Positions 54,386 to 63,619 of a stretch of 64,000 nt of DNA are shown in pieces (position 1 is the first letter of the stretch; each line of letters begins with the position of its first letter). Origin of the DNA: Agrobacterium rubi TR3 = NBRC 13261 (GTDB lineage Bacteria; Pseudomonadota; Alphaproteobacteria; Rhizobiales; Rhizobiaceae); assembly GCF_000739935.1 (NCBI RefSeq), contig NZ_BBJU01000007.1, positions 248,001 to 312,000 on the forward strand. The letters are read 5' to 3'. The position numbers were made by a program, and so were the translations under genes. The notes beneath the pieces are model-generated. The model made no database searches and had not been told where the DNA came from. It saw only the letters and a list, made by a program, of their open reading frames with translations.

Positions 54386-55900
54386 ATGACGCGCCGGAAT
54401 ATTCTCATCCTTATGGTCGACCAGTTGAACGGTACGTTCTTCCCGGATGGACCTGCGGATTTTCTCCACGCGCCGCATTTGAAAGCTCTGGCGAAGCGCT
54501 CCGTGCGCTTTGCCAATAGCTACACCGCAAGTCCGCTGTGTGCGCCCGCGCGAGCATCCTTCATGTCCGGGCAACTGCCCAGCCGTACACGCGTCTATGA
54601 CAATGCGGCAGAGTTCGCATCCGATATTCCGACTTATGCGCACCACCTGCGCTCGGCTGGCTATTACGCCGGCCTGTCCGGCAAGATGCATTTCGTCGGA
54701 CCAGACCAGCTTCATGGCTTTGAAGAGCGGCTGACGACGGATATTTATCCGGCGGATTTCGGCTGGACACCCGATTACACCAAGCCGGGTGAGCGGATTG
54801 ACTGGTGGTATCACAATCTCGGTTCCGTCACGGGCGCAGGTGTCGCCGAAATCACCAACCAGATGGAATATGACGACGAAGTTGCCTACCACGCAACCCG
54901 CAAACTCTACGATCTCTCTCGTGGGCTGGATGATCGCCCGTGGTGTCTGACGGTCAGCTTCACGCATCCGCACGACCCCTATGTGGCGAGGCGTAAATAT
55001 TGGGATTTATACGAGGACTGCCCCGCCCTTGATCCGCAGGTTGGTCCACTGCCGTTCGATGAGCACGATCCACACTCGCAGCGACTGCTGGAAGCCTGCG
55101 ATCACCGCGCCTTCGATATCACGCCCGAACATATCAGACGCGCCCGGCAAGGATATTTTGCCAATATATCCTATGTCGATGACAAGATTGGCGATATCAT
55201 CGATGTGCTGAAGCGCACGCGCATGGATGAGAACACGACCATCGTCTTCCTGTCAGACCACGGCGATATGCTGGGCGAGCGTGGGCTGTGGTTCAAGATG
55301 TGCTTTTTCGAGGGTTCGGCGCGTGTGCCCCTGATGATTTCGACGCTGGACTGGAGCCCAAAACGCATTGAGACCCCGGTCTCGACACTGGATGTGACGC
55401 CCACCTTATGTGCGCTTGCTGGCCTCGATATTACCTCGTTAAAACGATGGACCGATGGCGAGGACTTATCAGGTCTTGCGCAGCAAACCGGCTCGCGCAG
55501 CCCCGTGCCGATGGAATATGCTGCCGAAGGATCTATCGCGCCATTGGTGGCGATACGCGACGGGCGCTACAAGCTGACGGTTTGCGCAAAAGACTTTCCG
55601 ATGCTGTTTGATTTGGAGGCGGATCCAGACGAACGCAACAACCTTGCTAATGATCCTCAGCATCAGGATGCATTATCATCCCTCATGGAGCAGGTGAACA
55701 GCCGCTGGGATCTGCCTGCCTTCGACACGTCGGTTCGCGAAAGCCAGGCACGCAGGTGGGTTGTCTACAAGGCACTTCGAAACGGCGCCTATTATCCCTG
55801 GGACTACCAACCGCTTCAAAAAGCCTCTGAGCGCTACATGCGAAACCACATGGATTTGAATGTTCTGGAGGAAAACCAGAGATATCCCCGAGGTGAGTGA
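54386..55900 (+). CDS. betC: Choline-sulfatase BetC
   Basis: 504-residue type I sulfatase releasing choline and sulfate from choline-O-sulfate. Metal Asp in LILMVDQLNG (D11-type), sulfatase motif with formylglycine precursor C52 in SPLCAPARASFMSG (Cys-x-Pro-x-Arg form), FLSDHGDMLGERGLW near residue 300, and a C-terminal choline-sulfatase domain (YRFMRNHMD-type end, SERYMRNHMDLN). In many rhizobia betC lies in betICBA; here it is paired with choX instead. Free choline would go to glycine betaine through enzymes encoded elsewhere. Confidence 0.95.
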   Translation: MTRRNILILMVDQLNGTFFPDGPADFLHAPHLKALAKRSVRFANSYTASPLCAPARASFMSGQLPSRTRVYDNAAEFASDIPTYAHHLRSAGYYAGLSGKMHFVGPDQLHGFEERLTTDIYPADFGWTPDYTKPGERIDWWYHNLGSVTGAGVAEITNQMEYDDEVAYHATRKLYDLSRGLDDRPWCLTVSFTHPHDPYVARRKYWDLYEDCPALDPQVGPLPFDEHDPHSQRLLEACDHRAFDITPEHIRRARQGYFANISYVDDKIGDIIDVLKRTRMDENTTIVFLSDHGDMLGERGLWFKMCFFEGSARVPLMISTLDWSPKRIETPVSTLDVTPTLCALAGLDITSLKRWTDGEDLSGLAQQTGSRSPVPMEYAAEGSIAPLVAIRDGRYKLTVCAKDFPMLFDLEADPDERNNLANDPQHQDALSSLMEQVNSRWDLPAFDTSVRESQARRWVVYKALRNGAYYPWDYQPLQKASERYMRNHMDLNVLEENQRYPRGE

Positions 55901-55997
55901 TTGCTGATAGGCAACTTGATGGCGGATGTTAAACTTCAAAAGGCCGTTGCCCAAATCCCTCGAATGCGGTATCCAAGCCCCGTGAAAAATGAGAAAT

Positions 55998-56299
55998 GTC
56001 TACGTAGCTCAGCAGGATAGAGCACAGGATTCCTAGTTGCAAATTGGGGGTTACGGTCGGAAACGCCGTAATCGATCTGCTCAAATTCGGGGAACGCTTC
56101 GCTGAGCTTTCAGCATGCCAATCCCGAGCCAAGCACCGGGTGAAAATCTGGTGAAGGTGTAGAGACTGGATGGGCAGCACCTAAAGGCCTTCGGGTCCAT
56201 GGTGAAGGGACAGTCCAGACCACGAACGCGCAAGCGGCGGCAAAAGTCGAAGTGGTATGAATCCTGGGGTCGGAGGTTCGAATCCTCTCGTAGACACCA
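55998..56299 (+). tRNA. tRNA-Arg(CCU) split by a group I intron
   Basis: Exons 55998-56034 and 56260-56299 form a 77-base tRNA. Acceptor GTCTACG/CGTAGAC, D-stem GCTC/GAGC, anticodon stem CAGGA/TCCTG with loop TTCCTAA (anticodon CCT at 56032-56034), variable loop GGGTC, T-stem GGAGG/CCTCT with loop TTCGAAT, and encoded ACCA. The gene is cut right after the anticodon. A self-splicing intron at this place in tRNA-Arg(CCU) was described in A. tumefaciens. Confidence 0.95.
56035..56259 (+). other. Group I self-splicing intron in tRNA-Arg
   Basis: 225 bases. The 5' exon ends in U (CCU) that can pair as U-G with the internal guide GGGGG (56046-56050), giving P1; the intron ends in G (56259). P2 can form from TTACGG (56051-56056) and CCGTAA (56066-56071). 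The guanosine-site P7 can form from AGACT (56163-56167) and AGTC (56212-56215, in AAGGGACAGTCC). It has no room for a homing endonuclease. Class IC3 by location and size. Confidence 0.9.
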
Positions 56300-56364
56300 T
56301 TTCCAACACAATCAGCCCGCGACGCAACCTGAGGCGATTTAAACCGCCAGAATGGGAGACCATC

Positions 56365-56763
56365 ATGAATATTACACGTATCGGCAGCCAGGCGTCTGGC
56401 AAGGGGCCTGCTGAGTGGTTTACCGGAACGGTCCGCATCGATCCGCTTTTTGCGTCCAATGAGGCGCGCCGTGGAGCTGCGGCAACCGTCACCTTCGAGC
56501 CGGGTGCGCGCACGGCTTGGCATACGCATCCGTTGGGGCAGACCTTGATCGTTACGGCGGGCTTCGGAAACGTGCAGCGAGACGGCGGGCCTGTAGAAGA
56601 CATTCGCCCCGGTGATGTCGTGTGGTTCGAGCCCGGAGAGAAGCATTGGCACGGCGCATCGGCCACAACCGCGATGACGCATATTGCGATCCAGGAAAAC
56701 CTTGATGGCAAAGTTGTAGACTGGATGGAACACGTGACTGATGAGCAATATAGCGCCCAGTAG
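56365..56763 (+). CDS. Small cupin protein
   Basis: 132 residues of a single cupin barrel: [20 protein letters not shown] (metal His pair, Gln and Glu/His positions) and [21 protein letters not shown]. The pattern resembles the small manganese cupins annotated as quercetin dioxygenase-like or (R)-mandelonitrile lyase-like; true activity is unknown. GGGAGACCATC precedes the ATG at 56365. It lies 65 bases after the tRNA, on the same strand, possibly in the same transcript. Confidence 0.82.
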   Translation: MNITRIGSQASGKGPAEWFTGTVRIDPLFASNEARRGAAATVTFEPGARTAWHTHPLGQTLIVTAGFGNVQRDGGPVEDIRPGDVVWFEPGEKHWHGASATTAMTHIAIQENLDGKVVDWMEHVTDEQYSAQ

Positions 56764-56846
56764 GTCGTCAGGCCTTAGCGGCACATAGGTGAAAGCTGCG
56801 TCTCACTAGTAGCTTCTGTGCGGGCGAACTGCCGCATGACAAAATA

Positions 56847-58202
56847 TCATGCGGCTTTCGTTGCAGCGATGGTATCAGCAGAACGGCTTTCATGCGTTGC
56901 GTTGAGGCGGCGTGCGACGATATCGTGGTTGAGCCACTGCACTGGCGCACGTGGCTGAGACGATGCGCCGAAAATCAGTTGTCCCGTTGCTTCCACAACA
57001 AGCGCGCTCAAGAGATCGCTGATCATCACCTTGTTGTCGCGATGCATGGCAGTGATTTCGTTCGACGTGCCGATTGTCAGGTCAGCCTGTGTCTGGCTAT
57101 TGGGCATCGGCCATGCGGTGAAGTCGTAGAACGGCACCATCACGTCGCTCGCTTGCAGCTTGCTGATCTTGTGCATGACGCCATCGAGCGTGTGACCGTC
57201 TGCCAGAAGCGCTTCACAGGCCTGCCACTGCTCGTCTGCCCACTGGCCGCCGTTTTCTTTTTTCAGCGCCAGCAACAGTGGAATCAGAGGCAGTTCAATA
57301 CCGGTGAACACATCCGACGAATTGGTGCGGATTTCCGGGCAGTTATAAACGGAAGCCTTGATGCCCTTTGCCCATGCACCTTCGGCAATGCCTTCGAGAC
57401 GCATCTTGGCGTAGCCCTGCGTGTAATTCGTATAGGTCTGCCAGCGATATTCACCGTCGATCAGAATGCCTGTGCCGTGGTAACCGTAAGCCGTGTAGCG
57501 AACCTGGCCGCCGGATGCTTCGACACGGTTGCGGATGGCGGCGCTAGCGTCGATCAGGTGCTGGAATGTATTGGCCGAGACCTCATCGAAATTGCGAAGA
57601 ATGAGCTTGCCCATGTCGCTGTCGATCAAAGCCTGCGACGACATGTGGCGGGCACCGGTGCCCTTGTAGATGCGGTTGGCAACGACGAGGAAAACCTTCG
57701 CCTTCGGAATGCCACCGGCCATCGTGTGAGCGAAGAAGACGTTTTGACCGTCAGGAATCATGTCGTTGAGAGTGGCCATCACCTCAGACAGGGCGTCTGT
57801 GAAACGCGCCGTTGCGACTGCCTGGCATTTTTCGATGTAATCCCAGTCGAGCTTTTCGCGCTCCCAGCTCTCAAGCGTCAATCCAGTGAGAAGGTCTGTT
57901 GGCGTTGGGCCACCCTCGGGCGCATCCAGATCGAAGCCTGCCATCAGGGGAACGTTGATGATGGTTCCGCCCAGTCGTGCTTCCGCTTCCGAAAGCTCAT
58001 CCTTGGTCAGGGCACGCAGGGCATTGTTTTCGTCGCGCCGTCCAACCGTGATGCCGACGATCCGCATTCCGGCCTTACGGGCTTGATCGAGCAGGCCTGT
58101 CGCGTAGCCACGTCCGAACAGTTCGCCGAACAGTACAAAGACGTCGCCTTTTTGAAACACGGTGTTTTCGGAGATCGTCTCCATCGCAATCGGGTTTTTC
58201 AT
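56847..58202 (-). CDS. Conserved 451-residue protein, FabMG-like (putative enoyl-ACP reductase)
   Basis: The N-terminus looks like a dinucleotide-binding fold (VFVLFGELFGRGYATGLLDQ, then MRIVGITVGRRDE). A Y-x-x-x-G region (TAYGYHGTGILIDGEYRWQT) and repeated acidic helices follow. I recall a family annotated as FabMG enoyl-ACP reductase, found through triclosan resistance, that begins this way; this is memory, not a search. If right it would reduce trans-2-enoyl-ACP in fatty acid synthesis. No membrane segment. It is divergent from ftsK, with palindromic half-sites in its promoter region. Function should be treated as tentative. Confidence 0.5.
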   Translation of the reverse strand: MKNPIAMETISENTVFQKGDVFVLFGELFGRGYATGLLDQARKAGMRIVGITVGRRDENNALRALTKDELSEAEARLGGTIINVPLMAGFDLDAPEGGPTPTDLLTGLTLESWEREKLDWDYIEKCQAVATARFTDALSEVMATLNDMIPDGQNVFFAHTMAGGIPKAKVFLVVANRIYKGTGARHMSSQALIDSDMGKLILRNFDEVSANTFQHLIDASAAIRNRVEASGGQVRYTAYGYHGTGILIDGEYRWQTYTNYTQGYAKMRLEGIAEGAWAKGIKASVYNCPEIRTNSSDVFTGIELPLIPLLLALKKENGGQWADEQWQACEALLADGHTLDGVMHKISKLQASDVMVPFYDFTAWPMPNSQTQADLTIGTSNEITAMHRDNKVMISDLLSALVVEATGQLIFGASSQPRAPVQWLNHDIVARRLNATHESRSADTIAATKAA

Positions 58203-58534
58203 GTGCTCAGTTCTTCATATTAAGAGGCGTCGGCAAATCGCCGCGACAGGTGTTGAACACTAAATGACTGCAGTGGGCCCAGAAAGAAAGTCATTTAAAA
58301 TGACGGAATATATCAAAACGTGAAGGCGATGGCCGTGCAGGTGTTAAGACGCATTGGATTTCGGCTGGTTCCGTGGACGATTTCAATTTTTTTTGGCATC
58401 GAATGGCTGCTATCGAGCGTGTCTGCAGAGCCACAGCGGAAAACTCGCTGGGGAAAAATCGCCTCGAGCGGCGCTTTGGCAATAGGTGATTAACCTTTAT
58501 TTTCTATCTCAGTTGCTGTGCCGAATGTCCGTTT
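58203..58534. other. Divergent intergenic region between the FabMG-like gene and ftsK
   Basis: 332 bases without a supported gene. It holds the AAATGAC half-site at 58262-58268 and the palindrome at 58290-58304. The ftsK-proximal part is AT-rich with one TTAACC half-site (around 58490). Confidence 0.6.
58290..58304. promoter_or_regulatory. Palindromic operator candidate
   Basis: GTCATTT-A-AAATGAC, perfect 7-base arms. A further AAATGAC copy lies 28 bases away (58262). It is about 90 bases upstream of the FabMG-like ATG, so it could bind a dimeric repressor of that gene. Confidence 0.4.
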
Positions 58535-61219
58535 ATGATGAGTGTACAGGCTGTGATGCGTATTCCCCGTTCCAATTTAAACCATTCCATCAATACGATA
58601 GAAGAGAGGGGAGCAAATAAGCCCGTGGCAGAACCGCATGTGACGCAAGGCGCGTCGGACGGAATGATTCCGTTAACCGCTGATCAGCGTGCTGTTATGG
58701 GCCATAACGCAGACCAGATTGCCGCCAACGCGATCGAGGGACGTGACGACATGCCGTTATGGCAGAATGCGTTCACGCTTGGGCCTAATGTCCGGTTTAC
58801 GCGCACGCCGCAGAATATCGTTGCTGGAAAGCAATCCACGAACGGAGCGCCCGGCAAAGCCGAGGATGATGTCGCTGCATTTGCGCCCACTGACATCAAG
58901 CTGGTGAGCACGGAAGTTGCCGAATCAAAGTTGACGGACGAAGAGCGTAAAATCGCCAAGCCAGCCGTTTTGCCACAGCCGCCCGGTGCAATCGGTGCAC
59001 TTGCACTGACATATCGGTTGCGCCGCGAACTGGCTTTGAAACAGCAGCAGGATGCATCTGCACCAGTTGAGCCGGCGCCTGATGCCGTCAATCCGACGGA
59101 TGCCGTTGTAACCGAGCCAGTCGATCTGGTTTGCTTTCCTGCCGAACGTGATCGCGCAAGCCGAATCGATACGCTGGATGTGCCAGCCTTTGCCGCATCT
59201 CTGTCAGACGAAATGTTCTGGGAAGCCATGAGCCTTGACGTGGGCGGCGCCATCCTGCCGCCTTCGCAGCCGATGCGGCTTGCCGAACTCGCCCGGATCA
59301 AAGCCCAGCGCATGGCCACCGTTCCGCCGAAGCCAATGGCACCTTTGGTTGTGAAGCCCGCGCCGGTCCAGATTATCCGTCAATCGCTGCCAGTCACTGA
59401 CAAGCCTCTTCTTCCCAAGGCTGAGGGATCAGCTGTTGCATTGTATCGGCAGCTTGAAATTCGTGCCGTTCGACCGGCTGAAACGGATGCAGCCGAGCAA
59501 GTCGAAGACCTCGTCGTTGCCGCGTCCGTCGAAGAGGCAGCGCAGGTCGCTTCACCCGTCGAGCAACAGCTCATCGAGTCTCCCGTGGCCACCCAGCGGC
59601 GCCGCGAGATGCGCACGGTCGCGCGCAACAATCAGCCCATGTTCCTGGATGCGCCTGTTTTCAGCGAGGGCGAATACGAATATCCGCCCATCGACCTTCT
59701 GCAAAAGCCGCAGGTTCTGCAAACCACGACGATGACGCCGGAAGCGTTGGAGCAGAGCGCTGGCCTGCTGGAAAGCGTATTGGAAGATTTCGGTATCAAA
59801 GGCGAAATCATCGACGTCCGGCCTGGCCCTGTCGTCACGTTGTACGAATTCGAGCCTGCACCTGGCGTAAAATCTTCGCGTGTCATCGGTCTGTCTGATG
59901 ATATCGCCCGCTCCATGTCGGCACTGTCGGCCCGTGTGGCCGTCGTGCCCGGCCGTAACGTCATCGGTATCGAGCTGCCCAATCCGGTTCGCGAAACAGT
60001 CTATTTCCGTGAATTGATCGAGTCTCACGACTACGACGAAACAAGGATGAAGCTGGCATTGTGCCTGGGCAAGACCATTGGCGGCGAGCCTGTTGTGGCC
60101 GAGCTTGCCAAGATGCCGCATCTTCTGGTGGCCGGTACCACGGGTTCGGGCAAGTCGGTTGCGATCAACACCATGATCCTGTCGCTGCTCTACCGGTTGA
60201 AGCCGGAAGAATGCCGCCTCATCATGGTCGATCCCAAGATGCTGGAACTCTCCGTCTATGACGGGATCCCGCATCTGCTGACCCCCGTGGTGACGGACCC
60301 CAAGAAGGCCGTGATGGCGCTGAAATGGGCCGTGCGCGAAATGGAAGACCGGTATCGCAAGATGTCGCGTCTGGGTGTGCGCAACATCGATGGTTACAAT
60401 GCTCGCGCGGCCTCTGCCCGTGCCAAGGGCGAGACCGTGATGTGCAATGTTCAGACCGGTTTTGATCGTGCAACGGGTGAAGCCGTGTACGAGCAGGAGG
60501 AAATGGACCTGACGGCGATGCCTTACATCGTCATCATCGTCGACGAAATGGCCGACCTGATGATGGTCGCCGGCAAGGAGATCGAAGGTGCGATCCAACG
60601 TCTGGCACAGATGGCGCGCGCGGCCGGTATCCACCTCATCATGGCGACGCAGCGCCCCTCCGTCGATGTCATCACCGGCACGATCAAGGCCAACTTCCCC
60701 ACCCGCATTTCCTTCCAGGTCACCTCCAAGATCGACAGCCGCACCATCCTTGGTGAACAGGGTGCCGAGCATCTGCTGGGGCAGGGCGATATGCTGCATA
60801 TGGTGGGCGGTGGGCGCATTGCCCGCGTCCACGGGCCGTTCGTCTCCGATGAGGAAGTCGAAAAGGTCGTCGCGCATCTGAAGACGCAGGGTCGCCCGGA
60901 ATATCTGGGTACCGTGACCGAAGATGCGGATGAGGCCGACGAGGCGGAAGAAGAAGACAGCGCCGTCTTCGACAAGACCGCCATGGCCGAAGACGATACC
61001 GCCGATCTCTATGAAAAAGCCGTGAAGGTCGTGCTACGCGACAAGAAGTGCTCGACCTCCTACATCCAGCGTCGCCTGTCGATCGGTTACAATCGTGCGG
61101 CATCTCTGGTGGAGCGCATGGAACAGGAAGGCATCGTCGGGCCTGCCAACCATGTCGGCAAACGCTCCATCATTGTTGGCGAGCGTGATATGTGCGAAGT
61201 GCCAGGGGCGGTGGACTGA
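58535..61219 (+). CDS. ftsK: FtsK/SpoIIIE-type DNA translocase without membrane domain
   Basis: 894 residues. The first 400 are low-complexity, rich in Ala, Pro, Val and Glu, with no membrane helices. The motor follows: alpha/beta domains with Walker [16 protein letters not shown] (near residue 534), Walker [34 protein letters not shown] and the gamma winged helix near the C-terminus ([20 protein letters not shown]) that reads KOPS-like sequences. Canonical FtsK has four N-terminal helices; their absence suggests a soluble translocase for chromosome or chromid segregation. Rhizobiaceae often carry such a second copy. The start is not well fixed. Confidence 0.9.
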   Translation: MMSVQAVMRIPRSNLNHSINTIEERGANKPVAEPHVTQGASDGMIPLTADQRAVMGHNADQIAANAIEGRDDMPLWQNAFTLGPNVRFTRTPQNIVAGKQSTNGAPGKAEDDVAAFAPTDIKLVSTEVAESKLTDEERKIAKPAVLPQPPGAIGALALTYRLRRELALKQQQDASAPVEPAPDAVNPTDAVVTEPVDLVCFPAERDRASRIDTLDVPAFAASLSDEMFWEAMSLDVGGAILPPSQPMRLAELARIKAQRMATVPPKPMAPLVVKPAPVQIIRQSLPVTDKPLLPKAEGSAVALYRQLEIRAVRPAETDAAEQVEDLVVAASVEEAAQVASPVEQQLIESPVATQRRREMRTVARNNQPMFLDAPVFSEGEYEYPPIDLLQKPQVLQTTTMTPEALEQSAGLLESVLEDFGIKGEIIDVRPGPVVTLYEFEPAPGVKSSRVIGLSDDIARSMSALSARVAVVPGRNVIGIELPNPVRETVYFRELIESHDYDETRMKLALCLGKTIGGEPVVAELAKMPHLLVAGTTGSGKSVAINTMILSLLYRLKPEECRLIMVDPKMLELSVYDGIPHLLTPVVTDPKKAVMALKWAVREMEDRYRKMSRLGVRNIDGYNARAASARAKGETVMCNVQTGFDRATGEAVYEQEEMDLTAMPYIVIIVDEMADLMMVAGKEIEGAIQRLAQMARAAGIHLIMATQRPSVDVITGTIKANFPTRISFQVTSKIDSRTILGEQGAEHLLGQGDMLHMVGGGRIARVHGPFVSDEEVEKVVAHLKTQGRPEYLGTVTEDADEADEAEEEDSAVFDKTAMAEDDTADLYEKAVKVVLRDKKCSTSYIQRRLSIGYNRAASLVERMEQEGIVGPANHVGKRSIIVGERDMCEVPGAVD

Positions 61220-61253
61220 GCAGTCCGGCCCAATCGATCGCGCAACAGACACG

Positions 61254-61284
61254 AAACCCGGCAAGAGACTTTGCCGGGTTTTTC
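61254..61284 (+). terminator. Rho-independent terminator after ftsK
   Basis: AAACCCGGCAA/TTGCCGGGTTTTT stem with a short loop. Ends the ftsK transcript ahead of the convergent GGDEF/EAL gene. Confidence 0.88.
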
Positions 61285-61310
61285 GTTGAGGTGATTATTC
61301 AGGAGCCGCT

Positions 61311-63302
61311 TTAGGCAGGCTGGGTCACGCTGCGGGGACGATAGACCATGTCTTTGGTGAAGAGATTGGCCGGTGCTGGGCGCCCGACGTAATAACCCTG
61401 AACCTGATTGATGCGCAGCTCTTTCAGCAGCTCAAGTTGCTCGGCGGTCTCTACGCCTTCGACCAAAATTTTATTACCCCGGTTGCGAATGAGGGCGATG
61501 ATGTCGCTCAGCATGAGTTTTCCACGCGGCGTTTGCGCATCGTGAAGGAATGACTTATCGATCTTCACCGTGTCGAAGTCGATCAGCCTTAGCCAAGACA
61601 ATCCTGCAAAGCCCGTGCCGAAATCATCGAGCCAGATTTTGATGCCGAGCGTCTTGAGGTCGCTGATGCAGCGCAGGACATCGGAGTTCATGTCCATCTC
61701 CAAGCCTTCGGTGATTTCGAAGGCCAGACGTCCGCCGGACACACCGATCTCGCCGAGAATGGCCGCCACTGAGGTTGCGAAACCCGGGCTCTTGAGCTGG
61801 ATGGGTGAAACATTAACGCTAACGACAGGCATTCTTTCGCATTTCAGTGCCTGCTGGCACACCGTTCGGATCGCCCATAGACCAAGTTCCATGATTGCGC
61901 CTGTGCGCTCTGCTATGGGAATGAAGATGCTGGGGGGTACGGCCGTCCCATCCAGAAGTCTCAGCCGCATCAATGATTCAGCGCCGACGATGGTATTGGA
62001 TTTGAGATCCTTGATGGGTTGATAGACCAGCGATACGAGATTTTGCGCGATTGCGATATTCAGCAAGGCAGCGACGTTTTCCGTGTCATCGCTGTTTTGC
62101 GGGTCATTGGGATCGAAGAGTTTCACGGCATTACGACCGTTTGCCTTGGCAAGATAGAGCGCGCGGTCGGCCTCGTTGATGATGCGTTCCAGCTTCGGGT
62201 CCTGTTGTGGGCGGGTAAAGGACGCGCCGACGCTCACCGTGATGACAGATGTGCCGTCCCGACGCTTCTCGTGGACAAGACGCATATCCTGAACGGTCGT
62301 GCGCAGCGTTTCGGCAATGTCCTCGATGTCCTTGGCGGTCGTGAAACGGGCAAGGGCTATGAACTCTTCGCCGCCATAGCGACCGATCACAGCGTCGAAC
62401 CTGCTCAAGCTGGTTTGCAGCTTCTGCGCAACTTGGATGAGGCATCGATCACCTTCTTGATGACCGTAGAAATCATTGTATTTCTTGAAGAAATCGACGT
62501 CGATGAGAAAGACGGCGAAGTTGTGCTGATGGTTGATCCAGCCGTCCCAAAGCTGCCGCAGCCTGCTATCGATAGCGCGGCGGTTTTCAAGCCCTGTCAA
62601 CGGATCGGTGTTCGAGAGATGAAGCAACGCTTCGCCGCGCTGTTCCGCCTCCCGCTGCTGGACCTTCGCTTCGATGGCGTTCAGGAAAACCCGGTAACGC
62701 TCACGATTGAGCCGCAGGTTGACGTAGGACGTGAAGACGAAGCACGAGAAGTAGAATGTGCCAAAATTGATCTGGTAATAGATGTCTTCGTGGAAATAGC
62801 TGAGCGCAAGAAAGTATATGCACAGCACAAGGCTCGAGGCGATCAGAGACAGCACGAAATTGAACGTGAAAAACAGGTTCGCGCCCATCATGAAAATCGC
62901 GCCAAACACCATGTAGTAGGACATATTGGTGACATGTGTGGTCATCATGGCCGGCATCAGCCAGGCGATGTAACCGCACACCAGCGCGGTGGCGCAGGCA
63001 ATGTCCATATGGCTCGTCTTGGCATTAGCACGAATTTGCATTTCAAGCATGAGCAATGCGGCAATGCCGACGACGAAGCGCGCAAACATCGTGTGCGGCG
63101 AGACGTCGGGAATAAGCAGGATGTCGGTTACCGAAAACAAGAGGTAGATCGGCACCGCGATCCACAATCCTTGCCGGATCGACGTGCGCCGCTTGGCGTC
63201 GGCCTCTTTGAAAAACAGCGCTCGTGAAGCATCGGCTGATCGCTCCTGCGATGCATCCGGCTGGGGATCAAGTCCTACCACATCTACCAAAGTGTGCTTC
63301 AT
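61311..63302 (-). CDS. GGDEF-EAL cyclic-di-GMP signalling protein with membrane sensor
   Basis: 663 residues. N-terminal region of about six helices (roughly 45-190), then a GGDEF domain with active-site GGEEF (RYGGEEFIAL, near residue 309) and FLIDVDFFKKYND, then an EAL domain. The EAL signature is altered to ESL (AESLMRLRLL, near residue 440), though the remaining catalytic residues appear kept: NVSPIQLK, ITEGLEMD, DDFGTGFAGL, KIDKSFL and ILVEGVETAEQ. Diguanylate cyclase activity is likely; phosphodiesterase activity is possible. It would govern motility versus attachment. The ATG at 63302 has GGAAAAG upstream; 63314 and 63323 are alternatives. Confidence 0.9.
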   Translation of the reverse strand: MKHTLVDVVGLDPQPDASQERSADASRALFFKEADAKRRTSIRQGLWIAVPIYLLFSVTDILLIPDVSPHTMFARFVVGIAALLMLEMQIRANAKTSHMDIACATALVCGYIAWLMPAMMTTHVTNMSYYMVFGAIFMMGANLFFTFNFVLSLIASSLVLCIYFLALSYFHEDIYYQINFGTFYFSCFVFTSYVNLRLNRERYRVFLNAIEAKVQQREAEQRGEALLHLSNTDPLTGLENRRAIDSRLRQLWDGWINHQHNFAVFLIDVDFFKKYNDFYGHQEGDRCLIQVAQKLQTSLSRFDAVIGRYGGEEFIALARFTTAKDIEDIAETLRTTVQDMRLVHEKRRDGTSVITVSVGASFTRPQQDPKLERIINEADRALYLAKANGRNAVKLFDPNDPQNSDDTENVAALLNIAIAQNLVSLVYQPIKDLKSNTIVGAESLMRLRLLDGTAVPPSIFIPIAERTGAIMELGLWAIRTVCQQALKCERMPVVSVNVSPIQLKSPGFATSVAAILGEIGVSGGRLAFEITEGLEMDMNSDVLRCISDLKTLGIKIWLDDFGTGFAGLSWLRLIDFDTVKIDKSFLHDAQTPRGKLMLSDIIALIRNRGNKILVEGVETAEQLELLKELRINQVQGYYVGRPAPANLFTKDMVYRPRSVTQPA

Positions 63303-63619
63303 GCACTTTTCCATAGGTTGCAATAATATTGCGAGATTACATCACGGGTGCTTGCAAATTATATTGCCAGAGATTTGCCGCTTACTTCCGTTTCCGCAAT
63401 CGTGGTGATGTCAGAAACAGTCACAACTCCCGCTAATATGGCGTAGTTCCAGCTTAAATTTGCTTAAGGCAAAAGAAAAATACAATCGATCTGCCGTTTA
63501 CCTTAATAAAAAGTTTCCCGCTAAACGATGTTTTTCTGCACCTGCACCACATTGACTTGCAATCCAATAAGATGTGAATTGTTTCAAAGTTAACAGATCG
63601 TTAATCAGGAGAGTTATCG
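63303..63619. other. Divergent intergenic region before the methyltransferase
   Basis: 317 AT-rich bases without a supported gene. It holds a CtrA-type box at 63590-63604 next to the right-hand gene. Confidence 0.6.
63590..63604 (+). promoter_or_regulatory. CtrA-type box near the methyltransferase start
   Basis: TTAACAGATCGTTAA matches TTAA-N7-TTAA exactly. It ends 15 bases before the GTG start and 2 bases before the ribosome site, so it would overlap or follow the transcription start; repression is more likely than activation if it is real. Confidence 0.4.

Noticed and set aside
55998..56299. tRNA gene as integration site of a genomic island
   Set aside because: No integrase and no direct repeat of the tRNA 3' end were seen in the following 8 kb.
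56110..56784. A 224-codon minus-strand reading frame across the tRNA intron and cupin gene
   Set aside because: It covers both tRNA exons and the cupin in antisense, with no ribosome site and an arginine-rich unnatural composition. The intron is too short for a homing endonuclease.
56892..58223. 443-codon plus-strand frame opposite the FabMG-like gene
   Set aside because: The minus-strand reading has a natural N-terminus and regular fold patterns; this one has neither.
59552..60877. 441-codon minus-strand frame opposite ftsK
   Set aside because: Shadow of the conserved motor domain; His/Asp-rich translation typical of antisense GC-rich coding DNA.
62019..63227. 402-codon plus-strand frame opposite the GGDEF/EAL gene
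   Set aside because: Antisense of clear GGDEF and membrane segments; no supporting motif.
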